Assembly: GCA_963070105.1 (NCBI GenBank)
Contig: OY718807.1
Location: 4,003,001-4,067,000 of the forward strand
Source of the DNA: Litomosoides sigmodontis
Taxonomy: Eukaryota > Nematoda > Chromadorea > Rhabditida > Onchocercidae
Direction of reading: 5' to 3'
Length of the DNA: 64,000 bases
This document shows, one piece after another, positions 1-12,800 of this stretch; the stretch's first letter is position 1; the number at the start of each line of letters is the position of its first letter. Position numbers and translations under genes: made by a program. The notes under the pieces are model-generated. The model saw nothing but the letters and a program-made list of their open reading frames with translations. It was not told the origin of the DNA and made no database searches.

Positions 1-18
1 AGAGAGAGAGAGAGAGAT
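1..18. repeat. (GA)n microsatellite at window edge
   Basis: Nine GA units open the window, so the true length outside the window is unknown. Confidence 0.8.
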
Positions 19-984
19 CCAGACCTCTCGCATCCTGTCCACCACCATACTTGTTGCCATCTCTCAGTGCCCCTCACCGAACGATTTAGTGAACAGAAGA
101 AGGAATTGTGGTGGTCGTTTGTCCAATGCTAATTGCTAACGTGCGACAACGACGCTTCATGTCGTAGAGGATTGGTGGATAATGGATAGGAACGCATACG
201 TACTGCATATGTACCTCTCAGAGATAGCAATCTGAAATTCCGCATAGCACGTGACATTTCTTTCGAATTTCAAATTTCAAAATGAAGGATGGTCGGAGAT
301 AAGGTTCGACATTGTTTTCAATGCAGAAGTTTGGATGGCTTGATCTGATCGGTAACGCTGCACACACATCCATCCTGCGATTGGGTCATTTCACTTTTCA
401 GTGATTGAGTGGAAATAATTTTTATTTGATGAATTTATTGCTAGTCAATTTCTCTATTAAAACGCATGATATTTCATTTCACACTTCAGCGTTTCGATCT
501 TGCTTTTGCTGTTCATTTAGAGATGTTGTATTAGCCTGCTAAAGTCACTTAGCGTACACGTCATGCCATGTTTTTCACTGAATTAATTATTTCATTTCGT
601 ATGTACGTATGCAATCATTTCACCGTTGACTTACTTAAACGATATCGATCATATATCACTGGAAAAGTGCAACAGATGTTCGAAGGTGAAAGTGGTTTGG
701 AAGGAATTAAGTTGAAATTAAATTAGTGAGCTAATTGATACGGTTTTGCTGTGAGCTTACCAATCGAATTGATATTACAGCGATCAAGAACGATAGCATT
801 TAATTCGATAGAATTTTATTGTTGCAATTTAAAAATTATAAATGGAAAATTTCTCAAAAACTGTTCCATTCATATTTGATGGCAATTTCATTTCCGGTTC
901 ATTAAGCAACACTTTCGCCTCGAACTCTGCTTGAAATTTCCTATCATTTGTATCGCTGCTTTGGTAGAATGAAGCAGAAAGCTT
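19..984. other. Intergenic, no gene seen
   Basis: AT-rich single-copy-looking sequence. I see no reading frame with recognisable protein similarity and no obvious RNA gene here. It ends where the similarity to glycerol-3-phosphate dehydrogenase begins. Confidence 0.5.
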
Positions 985-1972
985 ATAGGTTCAGGTAACT
1001 GGGGTGCAACCATTGCGCTAATTGTTGAACGGAATGCGGAAAAATGCAGGAATGACTTTGATCCAGAAGTTCGCATGGAGGGTTCACGAGGAAAGCGCAA
1101 ACGGAATGAAACTTACTGAAGTTATTAATACACATCATGAAAATGTGAAGTATTTGCCGGGCAAGAAATTATCACCGAATGTGGTAGCTATTGCAGACTT
1201 AGCACCGGCAGTGATATACTTATCTTTGTGACACGTCATCAATTTGTGGAAAGTATTTGCATTCAATTAAAGGGTCACTTGAAAGAAGGTGCTTTGGTCA
1301 TTTCACTCATTAACGGTTTCCTGATTAATAGGAAAGAGGGAGTGCTTCGTTTGGCGTCTGAAGGAATTCGAGAACTGCTTAGCATTGATACAGCGGTGCT
1401 GATGGGAGCAAATCTGGCGCACGAGGTGGCAAATGATGAATTCTCGGAGGCAACAATTGGCTGCGAAGAACAGGGAGAGAAATGGCCAATGTTGAAAAAA
1501 TTATTTGAAAATGACAATTTAACCGAAGATTCGAATACTGTTGAATTGTGCGGTGGTTTAAAGAATACAGTAGCATGTGCAAGTATGGCTTAGGATACGG
1601 AAGTAACACGAAAGTAGCTATCATACGACTGAGATTGTTGGAGATTATTTCATTCGTTGAGGTTCTATCACGGCGCAAATATTCGAGCATATTTCGAAAG
1701 TTGTAGAATAGGTGATCTCATTGCAACGTGCACTGCTACGTAAAATATGTGAGGCATTTGTTAGGACGAACAAATCGATGGAGGACTTGGGACGAGAAAT
1801 GCCAAACGGACAGAGTGCTCAAGGTCCGGCAACTGCTGAAGCAGTGTTTGTGATGCCGAAGAAGCACAGTATGATTTCAAGATTTCCATCATCTGTTGCA
1901 GTCTATCAAATATGCGCAGAACAACTCTCACCAAATCTTCCTATTCAGCGCCTACATGAATGCAAAAGTTAA
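985..1972 (+). pseudogene. Processed pseudogene of NAD-dependent glycerol-3-phosphate dehydrogenase
   Basis: The parent enzyme interconverts dihydroxyacetone phosphate and glycerol-3-phosphate in the cytosol. Similarity starts at the nucleotide-binding motif IGSGNWGATIA (985) and continues through [20 protein letters not shown] (about 1213), LMGANLAHEVA, NTVELCGGLKN, GYGSNTK, KICEAFVRTNKS and NGQSAQGPATAE (about 1806), ending at a stop at 1972. Family order is kept over roughly 325 residues with no intron, yet the frame changes near 1072-1082 and 1207-1215. A stop follows KNTVACASMA at about 1593, and further breaks lie near 1690-1710. The invariant active-site stretch normally following KN(T/I)VA is damaged and the first few N-terminal residues are out of frame. 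Lack of introns plus multiple frameshifts fits a decayed retrocopy. No poly(A) tract or target-site duplication is evident. A multi-intron gene is unlikely because the breaks lack GT...AG borders. Confidence 0.85.
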
Positions 1973-3066
1973 TTAGCTGAAAAGTCAGCACTTATCAATG
2001 TAAGTCATTAAGTTGCAGTATCACACTGCATATTACCCATTTCATAGCTCCTCATTTAGAGCTATCTGATCGTGATTGCGGTTTCATCTTAGACCGGAAC
2101 CTATCATATTAGTGATATGTACAATTAAGGCTGTCGTTTGACAGTCTCAAGAAGCTTAATGTAGCTAGTTGGCTTGTTTCATATTAAAACACAGTAGATC
2201 ACCTCCCCCTCCCTTTCCTCGTTATCATCAATTATTTTTTTAGGCAAAAAAAAATTTAATGTTTGATCAGAGCAAAAAAGAAATAAAAAGGGTTGAGTAC
2301 AAGAATGAGACGGGTGGAAGAAAGAAATGAAGAAGTCGAAGGAACATTTCCCACTTTCATCGACGATTGTTAAATGGCATGGCACATCATTGTTTAAAAA
2401 GCAATTGTAAACTTTGCAAAATTTAAGTTGAAAATTTGATGTGCTCGTATACTTTCCATCTGCTGCCGAACTATCAGTTCATTTAATGAACCACTCTTTT
2501 AGTCATGATGCTTTCTAATCCACATCTTATTAATACTATTGCGGCAATACTCGTGGTTCGATCATTTCCCATAATTTCGTGGTTAAATTTGATTGTATAA
2601 CTTTGTAAAATGCAAACAATACTGCTCTGATGTTTAAAACAATTTGTTAGAAAAAAAATGCTCAGGACAATTGAGTACAGAGTCACCAGGAATTAGCTAG
2701 GAATGAGTGGATCATAGTTTTTAAATCTCTGAAGTATTTCAGTATCTTCGAAATCATCAGGTAGAAAGTCAGTGTTCTGCAACTTCTCAAACTGTGGAAG
2801 ACAAATGCACTATAGATAACGCTCACCTAATGACAGAAATGCCTGATGTAAGAAGACAAAAGTCAAAACTCACGAAACAATAATGAGTGAGAGTTTTAAA
2901 GATACATTAACAGCTCTAAGGCAAGGAATACCCGAACGCTACATGTCCACTTGAACTTTCATTCAATGGCATTCCATAAACGTCATTTCTATTCGGTCTT
3001 CTGATACAACTCTTATTCTACCAACGAAAAATTAAGTTTCTCTAAACACACGCAGTACACAATATT
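1973..3066. other. Intergenic, 3' flank of NPRL2
   Basis: No coding similarity seen on either strand. It presumably contains the 3' untranslated region of the minus-strand NPRL2 gene, which ends at 3067. I could not pick a confident polyadenylation signal. Confidence 0.5.
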
Positions 3067-6000
3067 CTATTTTGATATGAAAACAAAATTTCCGTCGTCA
3101 CGAACTGCTTTCAATAGTTTCACTGGTGAAACACCAAAAATAACTGCTAAGTCTTCCAGCGAGCGTGTCCCATCACATAATTTGGCTATCCTGTAAGTAA
3201 ATTTGAAATAAAGTCAACTTAAGGAAATACAACCTATTTCAAGAAGCTATATTACCAGAAAATGAATTTATGAATGATTGAATAAATGAATAAATCCGAG
3301 TTCACCTTCGCACATCGCTTTTCTTCAACGAAACAGGATAAATACACAGCTTTCGAATAAATCCGTGGCATACACCAAACTGTATCGCACGTCTCTCATC
3401 AACATTGTATTGCCTAGGGGACATTCTTTCACACCAATCTTTCATTGTCATACCGATCTGCAACCAGGTTGAAAGTGAAACGAATAGGAATGATCTAGAT
3501 AATTTCATATCACTATAAAACATAAATCTTAATTTGTAATCTTAGTTAAAAGACTATCACTAAATCAGACACCTTGAAACACACCTTCAAACTAGCATAC
3601 AATCTGAACACATCGGAAAATAAAGGTCTTGGACCCAAGCTTTCTCCTTCGTTGTTTAGCGGTCGTATAAAATCCAAGCATTCATGAAATAGCAAACAAT
3701 AAATCTGATAAGGCGAAGTCAATTTGAAAATTTTGGTCTGACAATAGCAAAAGAATTTAGAAGGTGTGAAAGTGGTATTTCCTTTGCACATCTGATAAAA
3801 ATCAACCACGATTTGTGTGTGCGAATAAAGACTGCTTTCATATGTGCTCAATTTAAACAATGAGCTTCTGCAAGTGCAAGCTGAATTGCACTAGACTCTA
3901 GATTACAGGGAAGGACATTCAAACATTCAAAAAGTATTCTAGCACTAACTTCAATCAGATCCGCATTCATATAAAAATTATGTAGCTGTTCGGTAGCGAC
4001 ATAGGTGTTAGCATACATAAAGAGAGGTATTAATGTTAGGCACCCGTAGAAATGCAAATTACGAACGCATCGCATTACCAGATCAGCATCTATTTGTACC
4101 ATCATTGCAATTTCCTGAATGCAACGTACACCATCCACTTTGGGACAAATCTGAAATCAGTAACAAGCTTTTCTTCAAATTCAATTCATCACTTCTTCAA
4201 TATATCGAACCCATTTATTATTTTCAGCCGCACCTACTATTCCTGCAAACAGAAACTCCATTAGCTAGCATAATTGTGACTAACAAAATGTCTGCCTAAG
4301 TATTATGAGTGCAATAAGTATTATGAGTCAATAGCATACTTTTTGTGAGAGAACATCCATTTTTGGAATGTAATTCGGTGTATTCGGTGGTGGTATTTGT
4401 GTGAACATCGGTACCATATAAGGTTCCACCTGCGCATAATGAATGCCTTACAGAGTTGTACATGATTTGTTGAATGGCATGGCACCAGAACATTAATCGA
4501 TTATACATAAAAAGTTAATTTGCGGAACTTCAACAATTAAAATCCAACAGTGTACATAGAATCGCTTTCAAAATCACACTTAAATTATACCACAAGGATG
4601 ATAGAAAAAACCCACCTTAGGCGGCTCAATACCGTGAAATGAAGGGCATAACTTTAAATATATAGTTGTCTGATCAGTTACGGGAATTTTGCATTCACCT
4701 GAAGATGAAGATGAAAAAACGCAAAACTCTAATCCACCAAAAGTATAGTACTACGTAATTTTTTATCATCTATAATGATTCCGGATTCGACATCTAAATG
4801 CTGCGGTAGAAAAAAAACTACTTGTATCTTGCATTTTTAAAGGAAGATTTGCTTACAAAATTAAATGTTTTTTGTTGCGTTTAAAACCAAAATTTTTACT
4901 CAAAAAGCAAATATGCAAAACTTATATACCAAATTCGTTAAGACCTTTGAATATGTTCAACAACAAATCAGGTAATTTGTCCTGCGACTGCGACAAAAAA
5001 CGCGTATCCTAAACATCGCAAGCTATATTTTCACTTATCAATTGAAAATCTTAATCCAATCACTTCATAACTTTAGCCATATACCTTCTCCATTTGAGTT
5101 AGGTAAGCTGCACATTTCTGTACCATTGGTTCATACACGCAATCAAGTTGACTAGTTTTATCAACCACAAAGCAGACATTGAATATATAACGGCCACGAG
5201 CATATGAATCAGATTCTGAAAGATTTTTAATATATGCAGAGATATGGTTTGCTTTCTACAAATATTTCTAAATTACAAAAACTGAATGGGTTCATAATAT
5301 TTTCAGAACATGGTTATGCCAAAAACCTCACGTTTTTAACCAATATAGAAATAAAGGGATTACAAATAATCAAATCTCTCTCATGAAAGTTTTTTCATCG
5401 GTCAAAGTATCGTTTTATTGATTTTTCCTGCGTTTGAGTTTTCACATTTTGTTAATAAAAAATAACAACATGCAAATATTTCAAAAAGATAACTCGTAAT
5501 GTGGCGAAATTAACAAAGCAGGAAAATTCCTTTTATTTTTGTTGCAGAAAAGTTGCTTGCAGTGAAACTACAGTCATTACCACGTAAACACAAGTCAAAG
5601 AAACATTGTTTTTTTTCCAAGAGTTTAGGAATTTAATTCGAAATTTCATTTCATTAATAATAGTACATATGAACAAGTGGCTCTAAAACACAATGATTTG
5701 TAGTTGCTCTTGCAGTATTGTTATAACATTTAACATTGGAACTTACCGATACCAACAGGATGTCCCATCACTTTGTACACTCTTCCATCACTGTTTTCAA
5801 CGTGGTTCACTTTAATTAGTCGATGAAAAAGTTCCGGTTTCGGGATGATAGCATTTGAAAATGTATCGAATCTTCTTGCGTCGAACAGAAAATCGGGTAC
5901 CTGTAAAAATTGACAATTTGATCAGCACAACTTTTCATAAATGCAACATGGAATTTCATCGCTTAAATCATTCATCCTCGGAATGCCGAGTAAAATATAG

Positions 6001-6196
6001 ACTACACTTTCGACAGTGAAAAAATGGAATTTTCACTAACTTGTATTCTAATTACTGGACCTTTGTTTGCATCAAATTCGGCAAAGATGATAGCTTTCAA
6101 CCTCGGTCTATTGATCAGTTGAGAGTGGTAAGTGCTTGTTGTAGCATACATTGCGATAGCCGAAATGCCACTATGTCCTAGAGCCTTCAAAGTCAT
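3067..6196 (-). CDS. nprl-2: NPRL2 homologue (GATOR1 complex subunit), 10 exons
   Basis: Exons, in order: 6041-6196, 5747-5900, 5085-5215, 4930-4987, 4616-4698, 4340-4429, 3950-4150, 3585-3704, 3306-3457, 3067-3190. Joined, they give 422 residues in one frame; human NPRL2 is about 380. Landmarks: KAIIFAEFDANKGPVIRIQ at the N-terminus (longin-like domain), KPELFHRLIKV, RYIFNVCFVVD, TIYLKLCPSFHG, IPPPNTPNYIPKMDVLSQK, VDGVRCIQEIA (winged-helix region), NVDERRAIQFGV and a C-terminal helical tail ending VFISK. In animals NPRL2 pairs with NPRL3 and DEPDC5 as the GTPase-activating complex for Rag GTPases, which restrains TORC1 when amino acids are scarce. A T-rich tatatag lies three bases before the first ATG, a plausible spliced-leader acceptor. 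An internal ATG at 6151 is an alternative start. PIG-F lies about 190 bases upstream on the same strand. Confidence 0.93.
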
Positions 6197-6386
6197 CAGC
6201 TATATACCTCATCATAAATAAGAAATTCGAAAGTTTCAAAAGCCTGAAAATTCTCATTAGTGCTTACTTCTCTACTTCAGTAGAAATGTATTATTGAAAA
6301 CTTTCAGAATTGAATAATTTTCAAGCCATTAAATGATCTTGTAAACTGAAACTTACGTCAAAACAATCGGAACCAACCACTGAAAT

Positions 6387-7393
6387 TACACAAATTTTTC
6401 CAGTTTTCGTTGTTTTTCCAAGCAGGAAAAAAGAATCTTATAACTGCTGGTCAAACATCCAATAGCACCACCAATCGCCGTACCAAAAACACACGGAACG
6501 GGCCACCGCTAAGGAAGATTTAAGATGTAAAATACCGTTCAAAAATTAATCGAACGTAAGTATATTTAAGAAATCACCTGCCACCAACGATCCCAGTCCA
6601 ATGGGATAAGAAAGGCACCGAACCAGGCACCAAAAATACCACCAAGTGATAAATGACGAGCAAGCAAACACTTATGCGATAACTGCCTAAACTTGAAAGC
6701 ATAACACATTAAATTGGTCCCACAATAAATACGTTTTAGTTCAATGTATTTTCTTCTGTCTATTCAATGAATTTTCACATCAATTAACAATATACGTACA
6801 AGAAATAAAGCGATAAACTAACGGAAAATTATACATACAAATTTTCTCTCTTCAAAGAGTGTCTCTCCGCTTTCTTAAATCCCTTCACTCCCAGATGGCA
6901 TTCCAAAGAAAGCATCGATATCCCTCATTTTCCGTCCCTCATTTCAGCAAAAGCAAAAGCATACAAAATCTTGAATTTAATGTAAGACACGCAAAATAAT
7001 CGAAATGCAACCTCTCGCCAAACAAAATACTGTCCAAACTGTCGAAGTTTTCAGCAACTAATAATAATGGAAATACACCGACTACTGCCAGCACTACCGA
7101 AAAAACGAAGTTTGCTCCGAAATGACTGAAATTACTGATATGATGCAATTATGACGACATTCTCCAGCTTTGTGCGGAAAACGATACATCCTTCTATCAA
7201 GAAAGCACACAAATTAACCTTAAAAGTGGTGCCCCCAAGAGAACTGCTGCAACATAGATGACAATCACACCTAATGCGGTAAAACTGACGGCTTGACTCA
7301 GTTTCATGGAAAAAATAATCACCCAGCTCTATTCCAGCAAGGCACCGTCTAATTGCTGTTGTACATATTGTTAACAATTCGTCAAATGTACGA
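6387..7393 (-). CDS. PIG-F homologue, GPI ethanolamine-phosphate transferase stabilising subunit (N-terminus unresolved)
   Basis: PIG-F is a small multi-pass endoplasmic-reticulum protein that binds PIG-O and PIG-G, which add ethanolamine phosphate to the GPI anchor. Proposed exons: 7346-7393, 7219-7296, 7012-7125, 6578-6686 and about 6387-6508. Key matches are a hydrophobic segment leading to LLGAPLL, then FGANFVFSVVLAVVGVFPLLL, and the family signature GAWFGAFLIPLDWDRWWQ, followed by a last membrane segment and the basic tail EKQRKLEKFV. The conserved PLDWDR motif makes the assignment firm. The first 47-base intron (7297-7345) has a weak donor. My count of the last exon is uncertain by one base, so the stop could instead lie near 6358. 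The first part of the protein (two membrane segments in relatives) was not found; it should lie upstream of 7393. Confidence 0.82.
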
Positions 7394-7429
7394 CTGAAAT
7401 TCACTTTGATAAGGCGTTTCACGTAAAAA

Positions 7430-10107
7430 CCTCACTTCACACTTATATGATATATAATAAAGGAAAGAGAGGTTTATGTCATACATCACCGAAGGTGCAC
7501 CAGAAAAGACTTATGATTTGAACAAAATACTTCAGAATTTTTTTGTGTTCAGAACCTGTCCTGTCCGAAAAATCAAACATATCAGTGATTCCGTTAAGAT
7601 TTGTGAAACCACTTCACTTCATAGTTTTATAATGGAAAACTTAATCCATTCAAAATTAATTTTACAAAACAGAACATCATTTCTCAGATCCCCGTGGACT
7701 AACCTTACAAGAAATCCCGGAATACCACCTACCCCTCTCCCCCTCAAACGCAAAGCCAGCAGACCTGGTCTCGATACGGCGCTGCTCGCGTTAGGCAACA
7801 ATGCTCACTTTCAGTTATTTTGATTGAGTCGTTGCGGAATTTCTCGTTTCACTTTTCATCATCACGTGATAGTAACTTTCATGGAAATGAAGTTACAGTT
7901 CGGAGTTCGTAATTAAATGTGTAAATTTGTCACTTTAAAGGGACGAGGAAAAAGTAGGGAAAATGGTTTTTCTGGAAACAAGTTTTTTTTTTAATCTGTA
8001 ATTTTATTTGTGCTTTATTTGGAACTTCCTCAGTACACCGCGATAGGTTAGACACTGATTGAAGAAGCGATCATATCAAAATAAAAAAGAATTAAGATTG
8101 TAAACATAAACAAATATGCATTTCTATTAGAAATGTTTCGGGAATGCTTCATTTAATATTATTCCGTCTAAGCAGTGTCTCTCACTCCTCCAACATCTCT
8201 TCCCCTCTCTCAGACGGAAATTTACACAAAGTGCTGGGGGAGGTAAATTGAATGGCAGGTAGGCGTGTCGCTTCAACAATTTCGAGTTTTTTCACAAGTA
8301 AAAATTTTTTACAGTCAATTTTTTTGTAGTCAATGAAGCTACCTATATGGTTCCAATTCAACATTATTTTCCATAAATTTTCACTTATTTGATCTTTACA
8401 GGAAGGCAAAAATTTATGCTTTCAGTGGTAGTAGCAATTAGTTGAGTTAAGCGTTTGAGCGTTTTTTTCTCAGTTGAAATCCACGTTTAAATTTCATAGA
8501 TATTATTTATGATATCAATTAGTTTTTTTTCCTTCTAGCTCTAAAACATTCTGGTTTAAATTTCAAATCTTTTTTTCTTGAGAAATAATCGCTGTAAGGA
8601 GATTGATGTTTGCAATGCTTGAATATTATCAAGAATTCATGCTCCGTGCTCGTTGGCTTAGATGATCTGGTGAATTGAGAAGTATTTATTAATGTTGAAA
8701 ACTCATTGTAGGGGTGGGTGGGATGTTTCGGAATTTTTTAATAGTGAAATTATCGGTATCTAAATGGAATGAAATTTGTAACATACTGTAGTCTATTAAT
8801 CCTTTTTCGTACGATTTACACGCTTCACCAGTTCTATTGTAACTTTTACATTACTGTAGAATGTGTTGTAAGTTCAGCTATAATTTCTTTTGAACATTAC
8901 ATTCTTACAGTGATTTTAAGAGAGGAAAGTGATCATAGCTTTTGTACAAAAAAAAAGCATTGTTTACATCAATCAGCAGGAGGTAAACTTGCAACGAAAT
9001 AGACAAAGTTCTTATTTCAACATGTAGCGTAGATTAGATCAGATTGACTTCTAGCTACTTTCATGTAGAGTGATGGAAGTTCACTTTCACTTTTGTCTAT
9101 TGATTATGCAAATATTGGATAAGGAGATCGGTGTGTTTTGAAATTGCTGAATTAGCTAATTTTTACTGTAAACAATTAAATGAAGTGTCTGTCCAGTGAT
9201 CAAAACAGTCGCATTTTTCAAAAACCTTACAACTATTAATATTAACTTTATTTGAATCTTTTATGACGATGTTGATTAAGTTTGTAAATGATTAATTTAT
9301 TCTATTTATTTGAAAACCATTGTAAAATTGTTCAAATCATTCATTTCCTCGCTAAAGCAGTTTTAGCAGTGTTCTCTCATAGAAGACAAAAATCTATCCT
9401 TCTTATTTATTAAACGTGCAATCCACGTTATTTTCACTAACTCATCTCACGTATAAAATAACGGTGATTTGATAAACGTATAAAAACAGTGCAAACTGCG
9501 TGTTGCGGAAAAGAGCGAGTGGAGAGATTTGTGCTTTAAAATATTCGATAAATTTTTCTTTTTATTGTAATATGACAATTTATGAATTATTAGTTTCATT
9601 GCAAACCTTGAAATGTCTCTGTTTACTTTATGAAGGCAATTTTTTCTGAACGAAACAATCATTCGTCATGGAATCTATGCTGATTATTGTACTTGCACTT
9701 TTTCTTTTTCAAATAAGCTTGTTATTTTGCAAATTTCAGAAGTGATATGAAGCAACTTCAACATTTCAGCCATGTTTTGCTGAGGAATGCAAACTTAAAA
9801 TCATCAAGTAATTTTCGAATTAAACAATATCGCTTAATTTAAATTTCATTCTAATAGGAGTGAATTTTAGGAGATGATAATTAACAAACGTTGAGCTTCA
9901 AAATGATCTATGAAATGAATGCAGCAAAGAAAATGCCTCACTTCTACAATTCGGAGAGGTACAAGCTACCACTATTATATCTTCACGTATCTCAAGGAGA
10001 ACTGCTATAGTCTAAAATATGTCTAGTTGATTTAAGTGATAGAATAAAGTTTAACAACTGGAGGAAATAACAGTGTCATACGAGTTATAACAACAGCACG
10101 ATAAATA
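7430..10107. other. Intergenic; possible 5' exon of PIG-F at 7.6-7.8 kb
   Basis: A short, more GC-rich open stretch on the minus strand (7619-7801, starting MLPNASSAVSRPG) ends near a gtaagg donor and could be a leader exon of the PIG-F gene. It has no recognisable domain. The rest is AT-rich with no coding signal that I can support. Confidence 0.3.
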
Positions 10108-10113
10108 TTTATT
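10108..10113 (-). terminator. Polyadenylation signal AATAAA
   Basis: AATAAA on the minus strand lies 30 bases after the stop codon of the METTL13-like methyltransferase, a normal position for an mRNA cleavage signal. Confidence 0.5.
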
Positions 10114-10143
10114 TTAAATACAATCTGAAACATCACACATATA

Positions 10144-12800
10144 TCACTTATCAGTTAAGCTCGACAGTAAAAATGATTTTTGTCTCATTTTAAATGATTT
10201 AACAACCTTCTGACAACCACTTGCTGATCCTAATTTCCAATAGAGAAGTATTGCATTCAACGGAGCCACGCGATCATTCCGATTAGCTACCATAAAGCAA
10301 TCATATGCTTTTGATAAACTGTCATTTACCTGCAACATACTGCCACTTCTCCCAGTATTAAATCAATGTCCAACTGTTCATAGTCATTAAAATGTATGAT
10401 AAAAATGTTTGTTAGCGAAAACCTTTCATCTTCATATCATCAAGGCGCATTGGGCGTGCTCCTCACATTTGTGAGCATTGCGCCGCACATCACATCAAAT
10501 CAGCACGCACAATGGCGATAATGCAAAGAGAATTGAAAGAAATTTTCAAGTATCAACAATTTTCCCACCCTTTTCAATGTTCGATGTAATAAACTTTTTA
10601 TTGGAGCATTCACATTAACAATAAGGACACCTGAAACTCTTCCTCTTTCATATCTCATTTCACTTTTTTCTCACTTAATCTCTACACTTTCAAATTTCCG
10701 ATTCCACTAAGTTAACAGAGCTAACATTTAAAGCAACTTCATTACTCAAGCTACTTTTGACATTCTGATCGCTCGCCAATCACTTCTCGCCAATTCTTCA
10801 ACTTAAAACTTTTACAGTGTTTCTAAAGCACAGAATACTGATAGCTAATTGATAAAGTAAATTTTAAGCCATCCATAATTATATGATGTGTTTTGTTGAA
10901 ATGAAAGATTTCCATTTCAAAATTGTATTTTTTTTCGAGAAATCGAGGATTGAGATATTTTTTGAAATTGAAGAAAATTTACCACATTCTTTGAGAGTCT
11001 TATTTAACTGTACGGCCATTTCGATAATCCGTCTTGGAGGACAAATAGCATTAAGGCAAGCGTCAATGAATACTGCGTTGTAGTCTTCTTCACCTTCACA
11101 AATAATCGCTTATATTGATTTCTCGCTTCCTTTTATTATTCAAAACATTTGAAATGGCTTGAAAAAGGGAGGTGTCTATTTCTATGGAAGTATTGAAAGT
11201 AAAGTTCGGCGCTAGCAAGAGCTTTCAAATCTGACATTTTTCTATTTGATCAGCAAAAGTTTACATAAACATTTATGAGAAAAATTGAAATTTTCTCGCA
11301 GTTTATTTATATTTTTGAATAAATAAATTTCAAAGTTGTGGTGAGTGCAATAATTTGTGCTAACTTCTTCTACACGATATCATTAATTTTTCTATCTCTA
11401 AAGCTTGAGCAGATCGGAATGAAAAACTACAATGTCATCACATCATGCATGGACTGTAACAACAAATACTGCCGTAGATAGAAGCTAAAAGCTATTTATT
11501 TTTTTTTTGCTTTTTCATAATCGATCATTTTACAATTTAGATCTGCAATGACTCATTAGTTAAGCGTTAATTAATCATTAAAAAAAAGCTCCTTTAATGA
11601 AGCATTTTCCAAAAATAATGACGAAATGTTACGCCATGCAATATCATTTTAAAAATTTTTTAGTATTAAATCGTTGAAGATGAAATAAAAAAAAAATGAA
11701 ATTGACTGAGCAAAGGTTATTAATTGGTGGTGTGAAATCACTAACGTGCATCGGCGATAGTAATATGCTTCCAGGTTGGATTACCTAACCATACTTTATC
11801 CAAATATTGTTCCTTTTCATCAGCAACAAGTTCATCTATTTCTACCTAAAATAAAAAATTGTACTCTATTTTTTTTTTGCCAAATGGTAATTAGGCGTAA
11901 AATGGATTTATTGAGAGGAAAGGAATTTTTAATTAAATTGTTTTAAACTTTTGCAATGATGAAAACGTCTAAATAACAATTATTGCAATACTTACTTACT
12001 CGAAATAAATGATAATTAATAAAATTGGCAATTGAGCGTGCCCCAAGTCCTACGAGTAATACACGGCCGTATTCAACGTCACCACCTGTTTTACGCAGCG
12101 ATCCGGTCAAAAATGGCGCTGTCAGCATTATTTGCTGATAATCAGCTGGTAGAATGGCCATTGCATGACATTGCGGTTGCGTCCGACTAAATTGTGGTAG
12201 CCATGCCTCCCAACCTGAATTTACTTCCTTTTCCACTAATCTTTTCTCCTTGTAGTATTTGCTTCCTTTATGCAAATGCCTCTATCAGAAGCTTTTTTTT
12301 TCAACAAACTATAACTTTTTACTGATAAATTCAATCTTAGTCTCAATTTTTAAACCTAAACCTCAGTTTTTTTATAATTAAATTATTGAAGTTAAAATTT
12401 ATTTCAATAATTTTATAATTTTTTAAAGATTTCCTTTATAATTTCTTAAATTCTTTTAACACCAAAAAAAAATTAGTTTTGATATGTAATGAAAAACCTG
12501 TAGATGCTTGTAGAATTATTTGAGCAATAATAAAGTTAGGAAATTTTTCCGGTACAAGAGTACGAAGCACAGAATTCCTGAGAGTTGCAAATTTACTTTT
12601 AACGGAAAAAAAACTCCCACGCATGTAATATCATTTGTTAGCTTTTTTTTTCTTCAATTAATTATTTATATCAATACTTACTGTCCTCCGTCACCAAACG
12701 TCTCATCCTTAATTAATAAACAGAATTGAAACTCATTGGAACAAATTTTCTCCACCACAACTGACCGGTTTTGCTCGATATTTTTCAACTGTCCTACCAT
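10144..12800 (-). CDS. METTL13-like / spermidine-synthase-fold methyltransferase, 6 exons
   Basis: Exons: 12682-12800, 12000-12279, 11746-11845, 10983-11108, 10569-10630, 10144-10329. They join in one frame to about 290 residues. Landmarks: CHAMAILPADYQQIMLTAPF, then LLVGLGARSIANFI (glycine-rich SAM or nucleotide loop position), VEIDELVADE (acidic residue after strand 2), DYNAVFIDACLNAICPP (strand 4 with the loop typical of METTL13 and spermidine-synthase relatives), VLIVNVNAP (strand 5) and AYDCFMVANRNDR near the C-terminus. The length and order match the C-terminal methyltransferase half of METTL13, which in humans methylates the N-terminus of eEF1A. Here the glycine loop reads GLGAR rather than GLGGG, so catalytic competence is uncertain. 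The start ATG at 12800 is the first in frame; an upstream exon is possible. The substrate cannot be inferred. Confidence 0.72.

Noticed and set aside
4757..4811. Minus-strand segment HLDVESGIIIDDKKLR as an extra NPRL2 exon
   Set aside because: Neighbouring exons 4930-4987 and 4616-4698 join directly in phase and match the family without it; including it breaks the alignment.
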